Positions 36,355 through 44,829 of a stretch of 64,000 bases of DNA are shown piece by piece. Position 1 is the first letter of the stretch; every line of letters starts with the position of its first letter. The notes beneath the pieces are model-generated. The model was given only the letters and a program-made list of their open reading frames with translations, did no database searches and was not told the origin of the DNA. The DNA is from Pseudaeromonas sp041441555 (lineage in GTDB: Bacteria > Pseudomonadota > Gammaproteobacteria > Enterobacterales > Aeromonadaceae), in NCBI GenBank assembly GCA_041441555.1, contig JASDSW010000035.1:17856-81855 (forward strand), in the 5' to 3' direction. A program made the position numbers and the translations under genes.

Positions 36355-36639
36355 ATGATCTGTGCCGTATATAAAAGCCTCAAAAAAGAAGCCACCTACC
36401 TTTATGTCGAACGCCGTGATGACTTTTCCCGCGTTCCCTCGGCATTGTTGGATATTTTTGGCCGCCCACAATTTGTGATGCTGCTGCCACTCAAAGCGGA
36501 CAGGCCACTGGCGTTTGTCGATGTCGAGCAGTTGCATCAGGCGCTGCAAACGCAGGGCTATCTGTTGCAGTTGCCCCCGCCGGAAGAGAATCTGCTCAAG
36601 CAGCACCGTCAACAGTTAGGATTGGATTGCATCGGATGA
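36355..36639 (+). CDS. ycgL: YcgL family protein
   Basis: A 94-residue protein starting MICAVYKSLKKEATYLYV, with DDFSRVPSALLDIFGRPQFVMLLPL, the signature of the YcgL family. It is conserved next to minC in many Gammaproteobacteria, as here, divergent from the min operon. The fold is known for the E. coli protein, but the function is not established. The ribosome site is weak. Its stop overlaps the next start (ATGA), so it forms an operon with the transglycosylase and ycgN. Confidence 0.93.
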   Translation: MICAVYKSLKKEATYLYVERRDDFSRVPSALLDIFGRPQFVMLLPLKADRPLAFVDVEQLHQALQTQGYLLQLPPPEENLLKQHRQQLGLDCIG

Positions 36640-37598
36640 AAAAATTACTTCTCACGGCGGCGCTGCTGTGGACCGTGCCGCTTTGGGCATCACCGACCAT
36701 GCCGTTTGTCGATTATGTCCAGACCTTGAAGCAAGAGGCCCGGGCGCAGGGGATCAGTCCGGCGACTATCGATGCCTCCTTTGCCGATGTTCGGTTTATC
36801 GAGCGGGCGGTCAAAAATGATCGCAACCAGCCTGAATTCAAACTGACGCTCGACAGCTATCTGCCGCAAGCGGTTCCCGAATGGAAGGTGCGCCAGGCCC
36901 AGCGACTGTACCGCAAACATTATGCCCTGCTGCAGCGCATCGGCGCCGAATATGGGGTGCCCCCTCGTTTCATCGTGGCGCTGTGGGGCATCGAGACCAA
37001 CTTCGGCAAATTGACCGGCAAATATTCGCTCATCTCCGCGCTGAGCACCCTGGCCTATGAGGGGCGGCGTGAGGCCTTCTTCAAGAAAGAGCTGTTTGCG
37101 GCGCTGCGCATCATCGAGCAGGGCCATGCGACGCCTGAGACCCTCAAGGGGTCGTGGGCCGGAGCCATGGGGCAGGTGCAGTTTATGCCCAGCTCCTTCC
37201 TGGCCTATGCCGTGGATCAGGATCGGGATGGGCGCAAGGATCTGTGGCACTCTCAGGCCGATGTGTTCGCCTCAGCCGCCTATTACCTGCAGCAGCATGG
37301 CTGGAAAGAGAATGAAAACTGGGCGCGGCGGGTGCGGGCTCCGAAGGATCTCGACCCGGCACTCGTGGGGTTGACGGTCAGCAAACCTGTCTCTGAATGG
37401 CGAGCCTTGGGGGTTGTCAATCTGGATGGCTCTGCGCTACCAGCAGTGGCCCAGCAAGCGTCGCTGGTGATGCCGGATGATAAAGAGGGGCGCGCCTATC
37501 TGGCCTATGACAACTATAAGGCGCTGATGGGGTGGAACCGCTCTAACTATTTCGTGGTTGCCGTTGGCTATCTGGCCGATCGGATTGTGAGTAAGTGA
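36636..37598 (+). CDS. Lytic murein transglycosylase, MltB family
   Basis: A 320-residue periplasmic enzyme with a signal peptide (about 1-19, ending PLWA-SP) that cuts peptidoglycan to form anhydro-muropeptides. It has the MltB-type SLT domain: FIVALWGIETNFGKLTGKYS with the catalytic Glu, GSWAGAMGQVQFMPSSFLAYAVDQDRDGRKDLW, and ASAAYYLQQHGW, and it ends in YFVAVGYLADRI. No lipobox Cys is present, unlike E. coli MltB, so it is probably soluble in the periplasm. The start at 36636 overlaps ycgL. Confidence 0.9.
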   Translation: MKKLLLTAALLWTVPLWASPTMPFVDYVQTLKQEARAQGISPATIDASFADVRFIERAVKNDRNQPEFKLTLDSYLPQAVPEWKVRQAQRLYRKHYALLQRIGAEYGVPPRFIVALWGIETNFGKLTGKYSLISALSTLAYEGRREAFFKKELFAALRIIEQGHATPETLKGSWAGAMGQVQFMPSSFLAYAVDQDRDGRKDLWHSQADVFASAAYYLQQHGWKENENWARRVRAPKDLDPALVGLTVSKPVSEWRALGVVNLDGSALPAVAQQASLVMPDDKEGRAYLAYDNYKALMGWNRSNYFVVAVGYLADRIVSK

Positions 37599-38053
37599 TG
37601 ACGCAAACAACGCAAAACAGTCGATTCTGGGAAGAGAAGAGCCTGGCCCAGATGAGCCAGAGCGAATGGGAGTCGCTGTGCGATGGCTGTGGCAAGTGCT
37701 GTCTGGTCAAACTTGAAGATGCCGATAGCGGCGAGCTGATCTTCACCAATGTGGCCTGCGATCTGCTGAATCTCAAGACCTGCCAGTGTGGCGATTATTC
37801 CAATCGCTTCAAGAAGATGCCCGACTGCCTGCAACTGACCATCGACAAGATTGCCGAGTTTCACTGGCTTCCGACCACCTGTGCCTATCGGCTGCTGGCG
37901 GAGGGTGACCCCTTACCAGATTGGCATCCGCTACTGACCGGCAGCCGCTCCGCCATGCATGCCGCGGGTCACTCCATTCGTAACAAGGTGATCCATGAAC
38001 GTTTCGCCGGCGAGTGGGAAGAACATATAGTCACCTGGCCTCTGGGCTTCTGA
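37598..38053 (+). CDS. ycgN: YcgN family (UPF0260) Cys-rich protein
   Basis: A 151-residue protein with the family motif CDGCGKCCLVKLED near residue 30 and further cysteines in FTNVACDLLNLKTCQCGDYSNR, the pattern of the YkgJ/YcgN zinc- or iron-binding cluster. HWLPTTCAYRLLAEG and LPDWHPL are conserved with E. coli YcgN. Its function is not established. The ATG at 37598 shares one base with the transglycosylase stop; a GTG one codon earlier is possible. A terminator follows. Confidence 0.92.
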   Translation: MTQTTQNSRFWEEKSLAQMSQSEWESLCDGCGKCCLVKLEDADSGELIFTNVACDLLNLKTCQCGDYSNRFKKMPDCLQLTIDKIAEFHWLPTTCAYRLLAEGDPLPDWHPLLTGSRSAMHAAGHSIRNKVIHERFAGEWEEHIVTWPLGF

Positions 38054-38094
38054 GTGGCGACGAGATCCCTCTGGTTCTAAAAAAAGAAATGTCG

Positions 38095-38132
38095 AGCCGA
38101 CCTGATCAGCATTGATCGAGGTCGGCTTTTTT
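38095..38132 (+). terminator. Terminator after ycgN
   Basis: A stem AGCCGACCT/AGGTCGGCT extended by GATCA/TGATC (one bulge), followed by TTTTTT. Confidence 0.88.
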
Positions 38133-38156
38133 GTCTCTGCCTTCATGCCTGATGGC

Positions 38157-38234
38157 TGTGCCATTCAGGTGCAGAGTAACTTGCCTCTCTATTATCGTGC
38201 ACCAGTTACTTTCATCTTGCCGCACTTCAGTGCA
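38157..38234. promoter_or_regulatory. Two NtrC-like sites upstream of urea genes
   Basis: Two 17-bp elements, 38157-38173 (TGTGC-N7-GTGCA) and 38218-38234 (TGCCG-N7-GTGCA), each match 8 of 10 fixed bases of TGCAC-N7-GTGCA, the NtrC pattern as I recall it. They share a TTCAG-GTGCAGAG-like core, are 61 bp apart, and lie about 130-210 bp upstream of the predicted sigma-54 start, an enhancer-like distance. Confidence 0.4.
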
Positions 38235-38344
38235 GAGGAATTACGCGCCTGTTGCGAGCATTATGCCCAATGATCGGCTGGATTTAAATCATAACCAATT
38301 GAATTTTAACAATATAAAAATCAATTAGTCTCTTGGGCTGCTTT

Positions 38345-38360
38345 TGGCATGCGACTTGTA
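38345..38360 (+). promoter_or_regulatory. Candidate sigma-54 promoter of urea cluster
   Basis: TGGCATGCGACTTGTA resembles TGGCACG-N4-TTGCW with the right 12-base spacing but has T for C at the -12 GC. The predicted start is near 38370. A nitrogen-controlled promoter would fit the genes. Confidence 0.45.
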
Positions 38361-38367
38361 ATACCTG

Positions 38368-38379
38368 CTTGTATACAAG
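38368..38379. promoter_or_regulatory. Palindromic operator candidate CTTGTATACAAG
   Basis: A perfect 12-bp palindrome that lies over the start point predicted from the -24/-12 element and 24 bp before the allophanate hydrolase ATG. TTGTATACAA-type sites are common operators of FCD-type GntR regulators, and one is encoded in this cluster at 44.0 kb. Confidence 0.55.
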
Positions 38380-38403
38380 TTGGAATGCTAAGTGGGTGCA
38401 GGG

Positions 38404-40236
38404 ATGAGAACAACGGGATGGACGATTCGCGAGTGGCAACAGGCTTACCGCCAGCAGGGCGCTCAGGTCATGGATCTGCTGGCTCCCCTGGTGGCGAGCC
38501 TCTCGGCTGAGGATAACGCCTGGATCAGCCGTATCACGCAGGAGCAGCTGGAGTTGCAACTGAGCGATCTGGTGCAACGTCTGGCGGCGGTACAACAGGA
38601 TTTCTCCCGGTTACCCCTGTACGGCATTCCGTTTGCAGTCAAAGACAATATCGATGTCGCAGGGCTGACCACTACCGCCGCCTGTCCGGCCTTTGCCTAT
38701 CAACCCACTCAGGATGCCACTGTGGTGGCACGCCTGAAGGCCGCCGGGGCCATAGTCATCGGTAAAACCAATCTGGATCAGTTTGCCACCGGCCTGGTCG
38801 GCACTCGCTCTCCCTATGGAGCCGTCGCTAATCCCTTCGATAGTGCCTATATCAGCGGCGGCTCCAGCTCGGGCTCCGCCTCTGTGGTCGCGCGCGGCCT
38901 AGTGCCCTTTGCCTTGGGCACCGATACCGCAGGCTCCGGTCGCGTGCCGGCGGGATTTAATAATCTGGTGGGGTGGAAACCGACGCGCGGCGCGTTTAGC
39001 ACCACAGGGGTCTTGCCCGCCTGCCGCTCACTGGATTGTGTCTCCATCTTTGCACTGACCGTGGCGGATGCCCAGTTGCTGGCGGCGCAGATGAGTGCCT
39101 TTGATGCCACCGATATCTACTCTCGGCCACACCCCGTGACACCGCAGCGCCCAAGCTGGGGGGCTCGTCCCCGGTTGGCCATGCCAAGCGTTATGGAGTG
39201 GCACGGTGATGCACAACAAGCAGCGGCTTTTGATCAGGCCTGTGCGGCGCTGCGGGCTCAGGGTGCCGAGCTGACTCCCATCGATTTTTCTCCCATGTAT
39301 GCTCTGGCTCGCTTGCTCTATGAGGGCCCCTGGGTGGCAGAGCGACATGCGGTGCTGGAATCCTTCATGGCCGAGCAGGCGGATCAAATGGACCCGACGG
39401 TGGCTTCTATCGTTGCCCAAGCCCAAGGGCAAAGCGCCACCGCGGCCCATCGGGCTGAATATCAGCGCATGGCGCTACAGCGCCAGATCTTGAACGTCTT
39501 CAACGAGTTTGATGCCTTGCTGGTCCCGACGGCGCCGTTGTTGCCAACTCAGGCCCAGGTGGCCGAGGCCCCGGTGACGGTCAACTCCTGGCTGGGTGCC
39601 TATACCAATTTCGTCAATCTGGCTGATTGCAGCGCCCTGGCGCTGCCAGCCGGGTTTCGAGCCGATGGCTTGCCGGTCGGCATCACCCTGATTGCTCCGG
39701 CCTGGCAGGAGTCCGCCATGGCCGAGTTCGGTCAGCGTTGGCAGCAGCAGTTACAGCTGCCATTGGGGGCAACTGCTCGGGCTTTACCGCCAACCGATGA
39801 CCGCCAACCGGCAGCATGCGGCGCCGACTTTTATCCGATTGCCGTGGTGGGGGCCCATCTGTCCGGCATGCCGCTCAATCATGAATTGACCAGCCGCGGC
39901 GCCTATCTGCTGGAGCGTACCCGCAGTGCCAGCCATTACCAACTCTACGCCCTGGCCGGGAGTGTGCCGCCCAAACCGGCATTGGTCGCGGCTACTGAGG
40001 CCGAAACTGCCTCCGCCGCCATCGAGCTGGAGCTCTGGGCGCTGCCCAAGAGTCAGTGGGCCGATTTTCTGGCGGGGATCCCGACGCCGCTGGGGCTGGG
40101 AACCGTGCTGCTGGCCGATGGCCGTCGGGTCAAAGGGTTTATCTGCGAGCCGGGCGCCCTATCCGGGGCTCGCAACATCACCGAATTTGGCGGCTGGCGG
40201 GCTTTTATCCGCAGCCTGAATGCCACTGCTCACTAA
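38404..40236 (+). CDS. atzF: Allophanate hydrolase
   Basis: A 610-residue enzyme that splits allophanate into two ammonia and two CO2, the second step of ATP-dependent urea breakdown. The amidase domain (about 1-460) has the Ser-cisSer-Lys triad: K80 (PFAVKDNIDVAG), S154 (SGGSSSGSA) and S178 (DTAGSGRVP), with the same spacing (74 and 24) as in AtzF. The C-terminal domain (about 475-610; YPIAVVGAHLSGMPLNHELTSRGAYLLERT, GTVLLADGRRVKGFICE) is the allophanate hydrolase-specific domain. I chose the ATG at 38404; a GTG four codons earlier is possible. Urea carboxylase follows after 14 bases. Confidence 0.93.
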   Translation: MRTTGWTIREWQQAYRQQGAQVMDLLAPLVASLSAEDNAWISRITQEQLELQLSDLVQRLAAVQQDFSRLPLYGIPFAVKDNIDVAGLTTTAACPAFAYQPTQDATVVARLKAAGAIVIGKTNLDQFATGLVGTRSPYGAVANPFDSAYISGGSSSGSASVVARGLVPFALGTDTAGSGRVPAGFNNLVGWKPTRGAFSTTGVLPACRSLDCVSIFALTVADAQLLAAQMSAFDATDIYSRPHPVTPQRPSWGARPRLAMPSVMEWHGDAQQAAAFDQACAALRAQGAELTPIDFSPMYALARLLYEGPWVAERHAVLESFMAEQADQMDPTVASIVAQAQGQSATAAHRAEYQRMALQRQILNVFNEFDALLVPTAPLLPTQAQVAEAPVTVNSWLGAYTNFVNLADCSALALPAGFRADGLPVGITLIAPAWQESAMAEFGQRWQQQLQLPLGATARALPPTDDRQPAACGADFYPIAVVGAHLSGMPLNHELTSRGAYLLERTRSASHYQLYALAGSVPPKPALVAATEAETASAAIELELWALPKSQWADFLAGIPTPLGLGTVLLADGRRVKGFICEPGALSGARNITEFGGWRAFIRSLNATAH

Positions 40237-40250
40237 AAAGGAATTTGCCG

Positions 40251-43200
40251 ATGTTTACCAAAGTCTTGATTGCCAATCGCGGAGAGATCGCGGTCCGTAT
40301 CATCCGAACCCTGCGTCGTCTGGGGGTAAAGAGCGTCGCAGTATACTCCGATGCCGATCGCCACTCTCTGGCGGTGCAATTGGCCGATGAAGCGGTCGCT
40401 TTAGGGGGCAATAGCCCGGCCGAGAGCTATCTGCGCGGCGATCTGATCCTGGCGGCTGCCACCGCGTCTGGTGCCGAGGCGATCATCCCAGGCTATGGCT
40501 TTCTTTCCGAGAATGCCGGTTTTGCCGAGCAGTGTGCCGCGGCGGGCATCGTCTTTGTCGGGCCAACGCCGACCCAACTGCGGCAGTTTGGCCTCAAGCA
40601 TGAGGCGCGCGCTCTGGCGCAAGCGGCCCAGGTGCCGCTAACCCCCGGCTCGGGGTTGCTGGATTCGGTAGCCCATGCGTTGAGTGAAGCCGAGCGGGTA
40701 GGCTATCCGCTGATGCTCAAGAGCACGGCAGGCGGTGGTGGCATCGGTATGACCCGCTGTGATAGCCCGGCTGAGCTCGAGGCTGCGTTTGCCTCGGTCA
40801 AGCGGCTGGGTGAGCAGTTCTTTAACGATGCAGGCTTGTTTATCGAGCGCTTCGTGGAAGCGGCTCGCCATGTGGAAGTGCAGATCGCAGGTGACGGGCA
40901 GGGCACAGTGGTGGCTTTGGGTGAGCGGGATTGCTCCTTGCAGCGCCGTAATCAAAAAGTAGTGGAAGAGACGCCCGCTCCGGGTCTACCGGCCGCGACT
41001 CGCGAGCGCATGCTGGCCGCCGCCATAAGTCTGGGCCAGTCGGTGGGGTACCAGTCGGTCGGTACTGTGGAGTTTATCTATGACGGCCAACGAGATGATT
41101 TCTACTTTTTGGAGGTCAATACCCGCCTGCAGGTTGAACATCCCATCACCGAACGGGTGACGGGGATCGATCTGGTCGAGTGGATGCTGCTGATTGCCGC
41201 CGGGACACCACCGGATATGCAGCAGTTGCCTGAGCCCCAAGGGGCGGCCATCGAGGTCCGTCTGTATGCCGAGGATCCGCTGAAGAACTTCCAACCCTCA
41301 CCAGGCACCCTAACCGAGGTGGTATTCCCGCCCCAGGGGCCGGATCTGCGGGTGGATGGCTGGATAGAGCAGGGCTCCGAGGTTTCGGCCCACTATGATC
41401 CCATGCTGGCCAAGCTGATTGTGTATGGAAAGGATCGCGCTGAGGCCATAGCGCGGCTGCAACAGGCGCTGGATCAGACCCGTCTTGGCGGTATCGCCAC
41501 CAACCTGGATTATCTGCGTCAGATCAGCCGTTGGGATCGCTTCCTGGCCGGTGATGTAGCCACCCAGGCGCTCAATAGTGTCACCTTCCTGCCGGCGGCA
41601 GTGGAGGTGGTCGTCGCCGGTACCTATACCACGGTGCAGGATTATCCAGGCCGTGTCGGTTACTGGGATATCGGGGTACCGCCTTCCGGCCCCATGGATG
41701 ACAGAGCCTTCCGTTTGGCCAATCGCCTGGTGGGCAATAGTGCCGATGCAGCAGGCCTTGAGTGCACCATTCTCGGCCCCAGCCTGCGTTTTCATACCGA
41801 TACCGTGATTGCGCTGACCGGCGCCCCGTCGCCCGCCACTCTGGATGGCGAGCCGGTGGCCTATCACTGCGCCATCGCCGTCAAGGCCGGGCAACTGCTG
41901 GTGCTGGGCAAGGTGGCCCAGGGGTGTCGCAGCTATGTGGCGATCCGTGGTGGACTGGATCTACCTGTCTATCTGGGCAGCCGAGCCACCTTCGCCTTGG
42001 GCCAATTTGGCGGTCATGCCGGTCGCCCCTTGCGGATTGGCGATGTATTGCCGCTGGCCGCACAGATAGAGGTCGAACCCTTTACCGGCACCCTGCCCGG
42101 GATGCTACAGCCCGGATTTGGCGAGTTCCCCGAGGCTGTTGAGGGTGGTCTGGTCTGGGAGATCGGTGTGCTCTACGGCCCCCATGGTGCCCCGGATTTC
42201 TTCACCGCAGACTCCATCCAACAGTTCTTTGCCACCGAATGGCAGGTGCACTACAACTCCAACCGTCTGGGAGTGCGTCTGGTGGGGCCCAAGCCGAGCT
42301 GGACCCGCACCGATGGTGGCGAAGCAGGCTTGCACCCCTCCAATATCCATGACTGTGAATATGCCATCGGTAGCATCAACTTCACCGGGGATATGCCGGT
42401 GATCCTGACCCACGATGGCCCCAGCCTAGGCGGTTTTGTCTGCCCGGTGACCATAGCCAAGGCTGAGTTGTGGAAGGTGGGCCAGGTTAAGCCCGGCGAC
42501 AAGATCCGCTTCAAGGCAATGAGCTTTGACGAGGCTCTGGCTCGGGAGCTGGCTTGGGATGATGCCATCGAGTCTCTGCAAGACGCAGAGCTGCCACGTC
42601 ATGTGCAGCCGAGCCTTCTTCCGGATCAAACTGTCTCGGCTTGCGTGATCAATGCGCTACCCGCGTGCGGCGACCATCCTGGCGTCGCTTATCGACAGGC
42701 CGGTGATAAATACATTCTGCTGGAGTATGGCGACAACGTGCTGGATCTGCGGTTGCGGATGCGGATCCACGCCCTGATGGAATCGCTCAAGGCCAAACCT
42801 GTGGTTGGTATTGCCGAGTTGGCGCCAGGGGTCCGCTCCTTGCAGATCCGCTACGACAGCCGAGTGATCCATCAGCAAGATCTGATCGCGGCTCTGTTGG
42901 AGCGCGAGAGCCAGCTGCCACCGATCAACACGCTGCAGGTGCCAAGCCGCGTGGTGCATCTACCCATGGCCTTTGAAGACTCCGCCACCCTGGATGCCGT
43001 GGCCCGTTACCGCCAGTCGGTGCGCGATACCGCGCCTTGGCTACCGAATAACGTCGATTTTATCCAGCGCATCAATGGGCTGGAGAGCCGCGAGCAGGTG
43101 CGCGACATCCTGTTTGACGCCCGCTACATGGTGCTGGGGTTGGGGGATGTCTATCTGGGGGCGCCTTGTGCTGTGCCTGTCGATCCGCGCCATCGCCTGC

Positions 43201-43904
43201 TGACCTCCAAGTACAACCCGGCGCGTACCTATACCGCCGAAGGGACCGTGGGGATCGGCGGCGTCTACATGTGCATCTATGGCATGGACTCTCCCGGCGG
43301 CTATCAGCTGGTGGGGCGCACCCTGCCGATCTGGAACAAATTCCTGAAGAACCCGCAGTTTGCGGCTGGTGAGCCCTGGCTGCTGCGCTTCTTCGACCAG
43401 GTGAAGTTCTACCCGGTCAGCGAGGCCGAGCTGGATGTGCTGCGCGAGCAGTTCCGTGAGGGCAAGGCGCAGATCCGCATCGAGGAGGAGATCTTCTCCC
43501 TGGGGGCCTATGAGCAGTTCATCGAGGAAAACCAGCAGAGCATAGACGCCTTCAAGAGCCGCCAGCAGGAAGCCTTCACCCGGGAAGTGGCCCTGTGGCA
43601 GAGCGAGGAGCAGCAGTTGGCCGAGCTCGGTGAAGCGCTCGGTGAGGAGGAGGGGATCCCCGAGGATCACCAGGCGGTCGAGGCCGATATCAGCGGCAAC
43701 ATCTGGAAACTTCTGGTGGAGCCCGGACAGAGCGTCAAGGCCGGCGAGCCTCTGCTCATCGTCGAGGCGATGAAGATGGAATTTTCCATCTACGCACCGG
43801 TGGATGGTGTGGTCAGTCGTATCAGCTGCAAGGCCGGGCGTCCGGTGCAGGCTGGGGATGCGTTGCTCTATATCGAGGCCGGGGAGCCGGAGCTGGTGGC
43901 CTGA
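40251..43904 (+). CDS. uca: Urea carboxylase (biotin-dependent)
   Basis: A 1217-residue enzyme that carboxylates urea to allophanate with ATP and bicarbonate. In order: biotin carboxylase domain (about 1-450; VLIANRGEIAVRIIRT, LLKSTAGGGGIGM-like loop, EVNTRLQVEHPITE), an AHS2/KipA-type carboxyltransferase domain (about 465-790; GYWDIGVPPSGPMDD, RLGVRLVGPKP), an AHS1/KipI-type domain (about 830-1090), and a C-terminal biotinyl domain with EAMKME (K1175). AAAAAGGA precedes the ATG at 40251. Many relatives prefer guanidine, but the urea transporter in the same cluster and the lack of guanidine-type partner genes favour urea. Confidence 0.92.
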   Translation: MFTKVLIANRGEIAVRIIRTLRRLGVKSVAVYSDADRHSLAVQLADEAVALGGNSPAESYLRGDLILAAATASGAEAIIPGYGFLSENAGFAEQCAAAGIVFVGPTPTQLRQFGLKHEARALAQAAQVPLTPGSGLLDSVAHALSEAERVGYPLMLKSTAGGGGIGMTRCDSPAELEAAFASVKRLGEQFFNDAGLFIERFVEAARHVEVQIAGDGQGTVVALGERDCSLQRRNQKVVEETPAPGLPAATRERMLAAAISLGQSVGYQSVGTVEFIYDGQRDDFYFLEVNTRLQVEHPITERVTGIDLVEWMLLIAAGTPPDMQQLPEPQGAAIEVRLYAEDPLKNFQPSPGTLTEVVFPPQGPDLRVDGWIEQGSEVSAHYDPMLAKLIVYGKDRAEAIARLQQALDQTRLGGIATNLDYLRQISRWDRFLAGDVATQALNSVTFLPAAVEVVVAGTYTTVQDYPGRVGYWDIGVPPSGPMDDRAFRLANRLVGNSADAAGLECTILGPSLRFHTDTVIALTGAPSPATLDGEPVAYHCAIAVKAGQLLVLGKVAQGCRSYVAIRGGLDLPVYLGSRATFALGQFGGHAGRPLRIGDVLPLAAQIEVEPFTGTLPGMLQPGFGEFPEAVEGGLVWEIGVLYGPHGAPDFFTADSIQQFFATEWQVHYNSNRLGVRLVGPKPSWTRTDGGEAGLHPSNIHDCEYAIGSINFTGDMPVILTHDGPSLGGFVCPVTIAKAELWKVGQVKPGDKIRFKAMSFDEALARELAWDDAIESLQDAELPRHVQPSLLPDQTVSACVINALPACGDHPGVAYRQAGDKYILLEYGDNVLDLRLRMRIHALMESLKAKPVVGIAELAPGVRSLQIRYDSRVIHQQDLIAALLERESQLPPINTLQVPSRVVHLPMAFEDSATLDAVARYRQSVRDTAPWLPNNVDFIQRINGLESREQVRDILFDARYMVLGLGDVYLGAPCAVPVDPRHRLLTSKYNPARTYTAEGTVGIGGVYMCIYGMDSPGGYQLVGRTLPIWNKFLKNPQFAAGEPWLLRFFDQVKFYPVSEAELDVLREQFREGKAQIRIEEEIFSLGAYEQFIEENQQSIDAFKSRQQEAFTREVALWQSEEQQLAELGEALGEEEGIPEDHQAVEADISGNIWKLLVEPGQSVKAGEPLLIVEAMKMEFSIYAPVDGVVSRISCKAGRPVQAGDALLYIEAGEPELVA

Positions 43905-43978
43905 GCCCCAGCCCAGCTGTCAACGACTAAGGGCTAACGGCGATAGGCATACCGAGGCACCCAATTGAGGATTACCCC

Positions 43979-44725
43979 ATGACATCAGAGCACAGCAACA
44001 CCCGGCGCCTGGGAGAGCCCAAACCCAGACCGCTCAATCGCGCGGATCGGGTCTACGCCGAACTCAAGGAGCAGATTTTCAACTTCTCCTTGTTGCCAGG
44101 CGATCGCTTCAGTGAAAACGAAGTGGCCGAGCGGATGGATGTGAGTCGCACCCCGGTGCGCGATGCCCTCTATCGCCTGCAGCAGGAGGGGCATGTGGAG
44201 GTCTATTTCCGCAGTGGTTGGCAGGTTCGCCCCTTTGACTTTGCCTACTTCGAGGATCTCTACGATCTGCGCATCGTATTGGAAGAGGCCGCGGTCCGCC
44301 GTCTGTGCGACGGCCCGTTGCAAGGGCCGGAGCTGGATCAACTCAAGCAGACCTGGCTGGTGGCGGAGGCCGAACGGCTGGCTGATGGCCAGCTGGTCTC
44401 CCGGCTCGATGAGCAGTTCCACTGTCTGCTGGTGGCAGCGGCCGGCAATCGGGAGATGGCCGCCGTGCACCTGAGTGTCAGCGAGCGCATCCGCATCATT
44501 CGTCGTCTGGATTTTACCCAAGGGCCGCGCATTGCGGCCACCTACAGCGAGCATGGGGCCATCTTGGGCGCCGTACTCAAACGCCGCAGCGAAGAAGCGC
44601 AGCGGTTGCTGAAGTCGCACATCGAGGCCAGTAAGGCCGAGGTGCGCAAAATCACCCTGCACATGTTGCATGCCGCCCGGGAGCGGGCGGTCAGGCCTCG
44701 GCAGGTGGAAGACTCATTCGCGTGA
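43979..44725 (+). CDS. GntR-family (FCD) regulator of the urea cluster
   Basis: A 248-residue regulator. The winged helix (about 20-85; RVYAELKEQIFNFSLLPGDRFSENEVAERMDVSRTPVRDALYRLQQEGHVEVY) is followed by an all-helical FCD ligand domain (about 95-225; DLYDLRIVLEEAAVRRL, LDEQFHCLLVAAAGNREM, EHGAILGAVLKRR). FCD proteins bind small carboxylates or amides, often through a metal. It lies between urea carboxylase and the urea transporter on the same strand, so it very likely controls both. The palindrome before atzF is a candidate operator. I see no second copy before urtA or before its own gene. Confidence 0.85.
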   Translation: MTSEHSNTRRLGEPKPRPLNRADRVYAELKEQIFNFSLLPGDRFSENEVAERMDVSRTPVRDALYRLQQEGHVEVYFRSGWQVRPFDFAYFEDLYDLRIVLEEAAVRRLCDGPLQGPELDQLKQTWLVAEAERLADGQLVSRLDEQFHCLLVAAAGNREMAAVHLSVSERIRIIRRLDFTQGPRIAATYSEHGAILGAVLKRRSEEAQRLLKSHIEASKAEVRKITLHMLHAARERAVRPRQVEDSFA

Positions 44726-44829
44726 GTTCATGCAAGACCAAGGGGTATCGCCGATTACGGTAGAGCCCAAGCGTAGGGGAAGTTTCACGACACACGTGGG
44801 CTGACCATCATTTAACAAGGAGATGTTTC

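Larger units (their letters stand above)
38054..38403. other. ycgN/allophanate hydrolase intergenic region
   Basis: This 350-bp region holds the ycgN terminator, two NtrC-like inverted repeats, an AT-rich stretch (38280-38325), a candidate -24/-12 promoter and a perfect palindrome, all reported separately. I see no coding sequence and no guanidine (ykkC) riboswitch. Confidence 0.6.

Noticed and set aside
38131..38328. 65-residue plus-strand reading frame upstream of atzF
   Set aside because: It has no ribosome site, unusual composition, and overlaps the NtrC-like sites and AT-rich promoter DNA.
38054..38403. Guanidine (ykkC-type) riboswitch before the urea carboxylase cluster
   Set aside because: I looked for the conserved blocks and did not find them; the region is explained better by promoter and operator elements.
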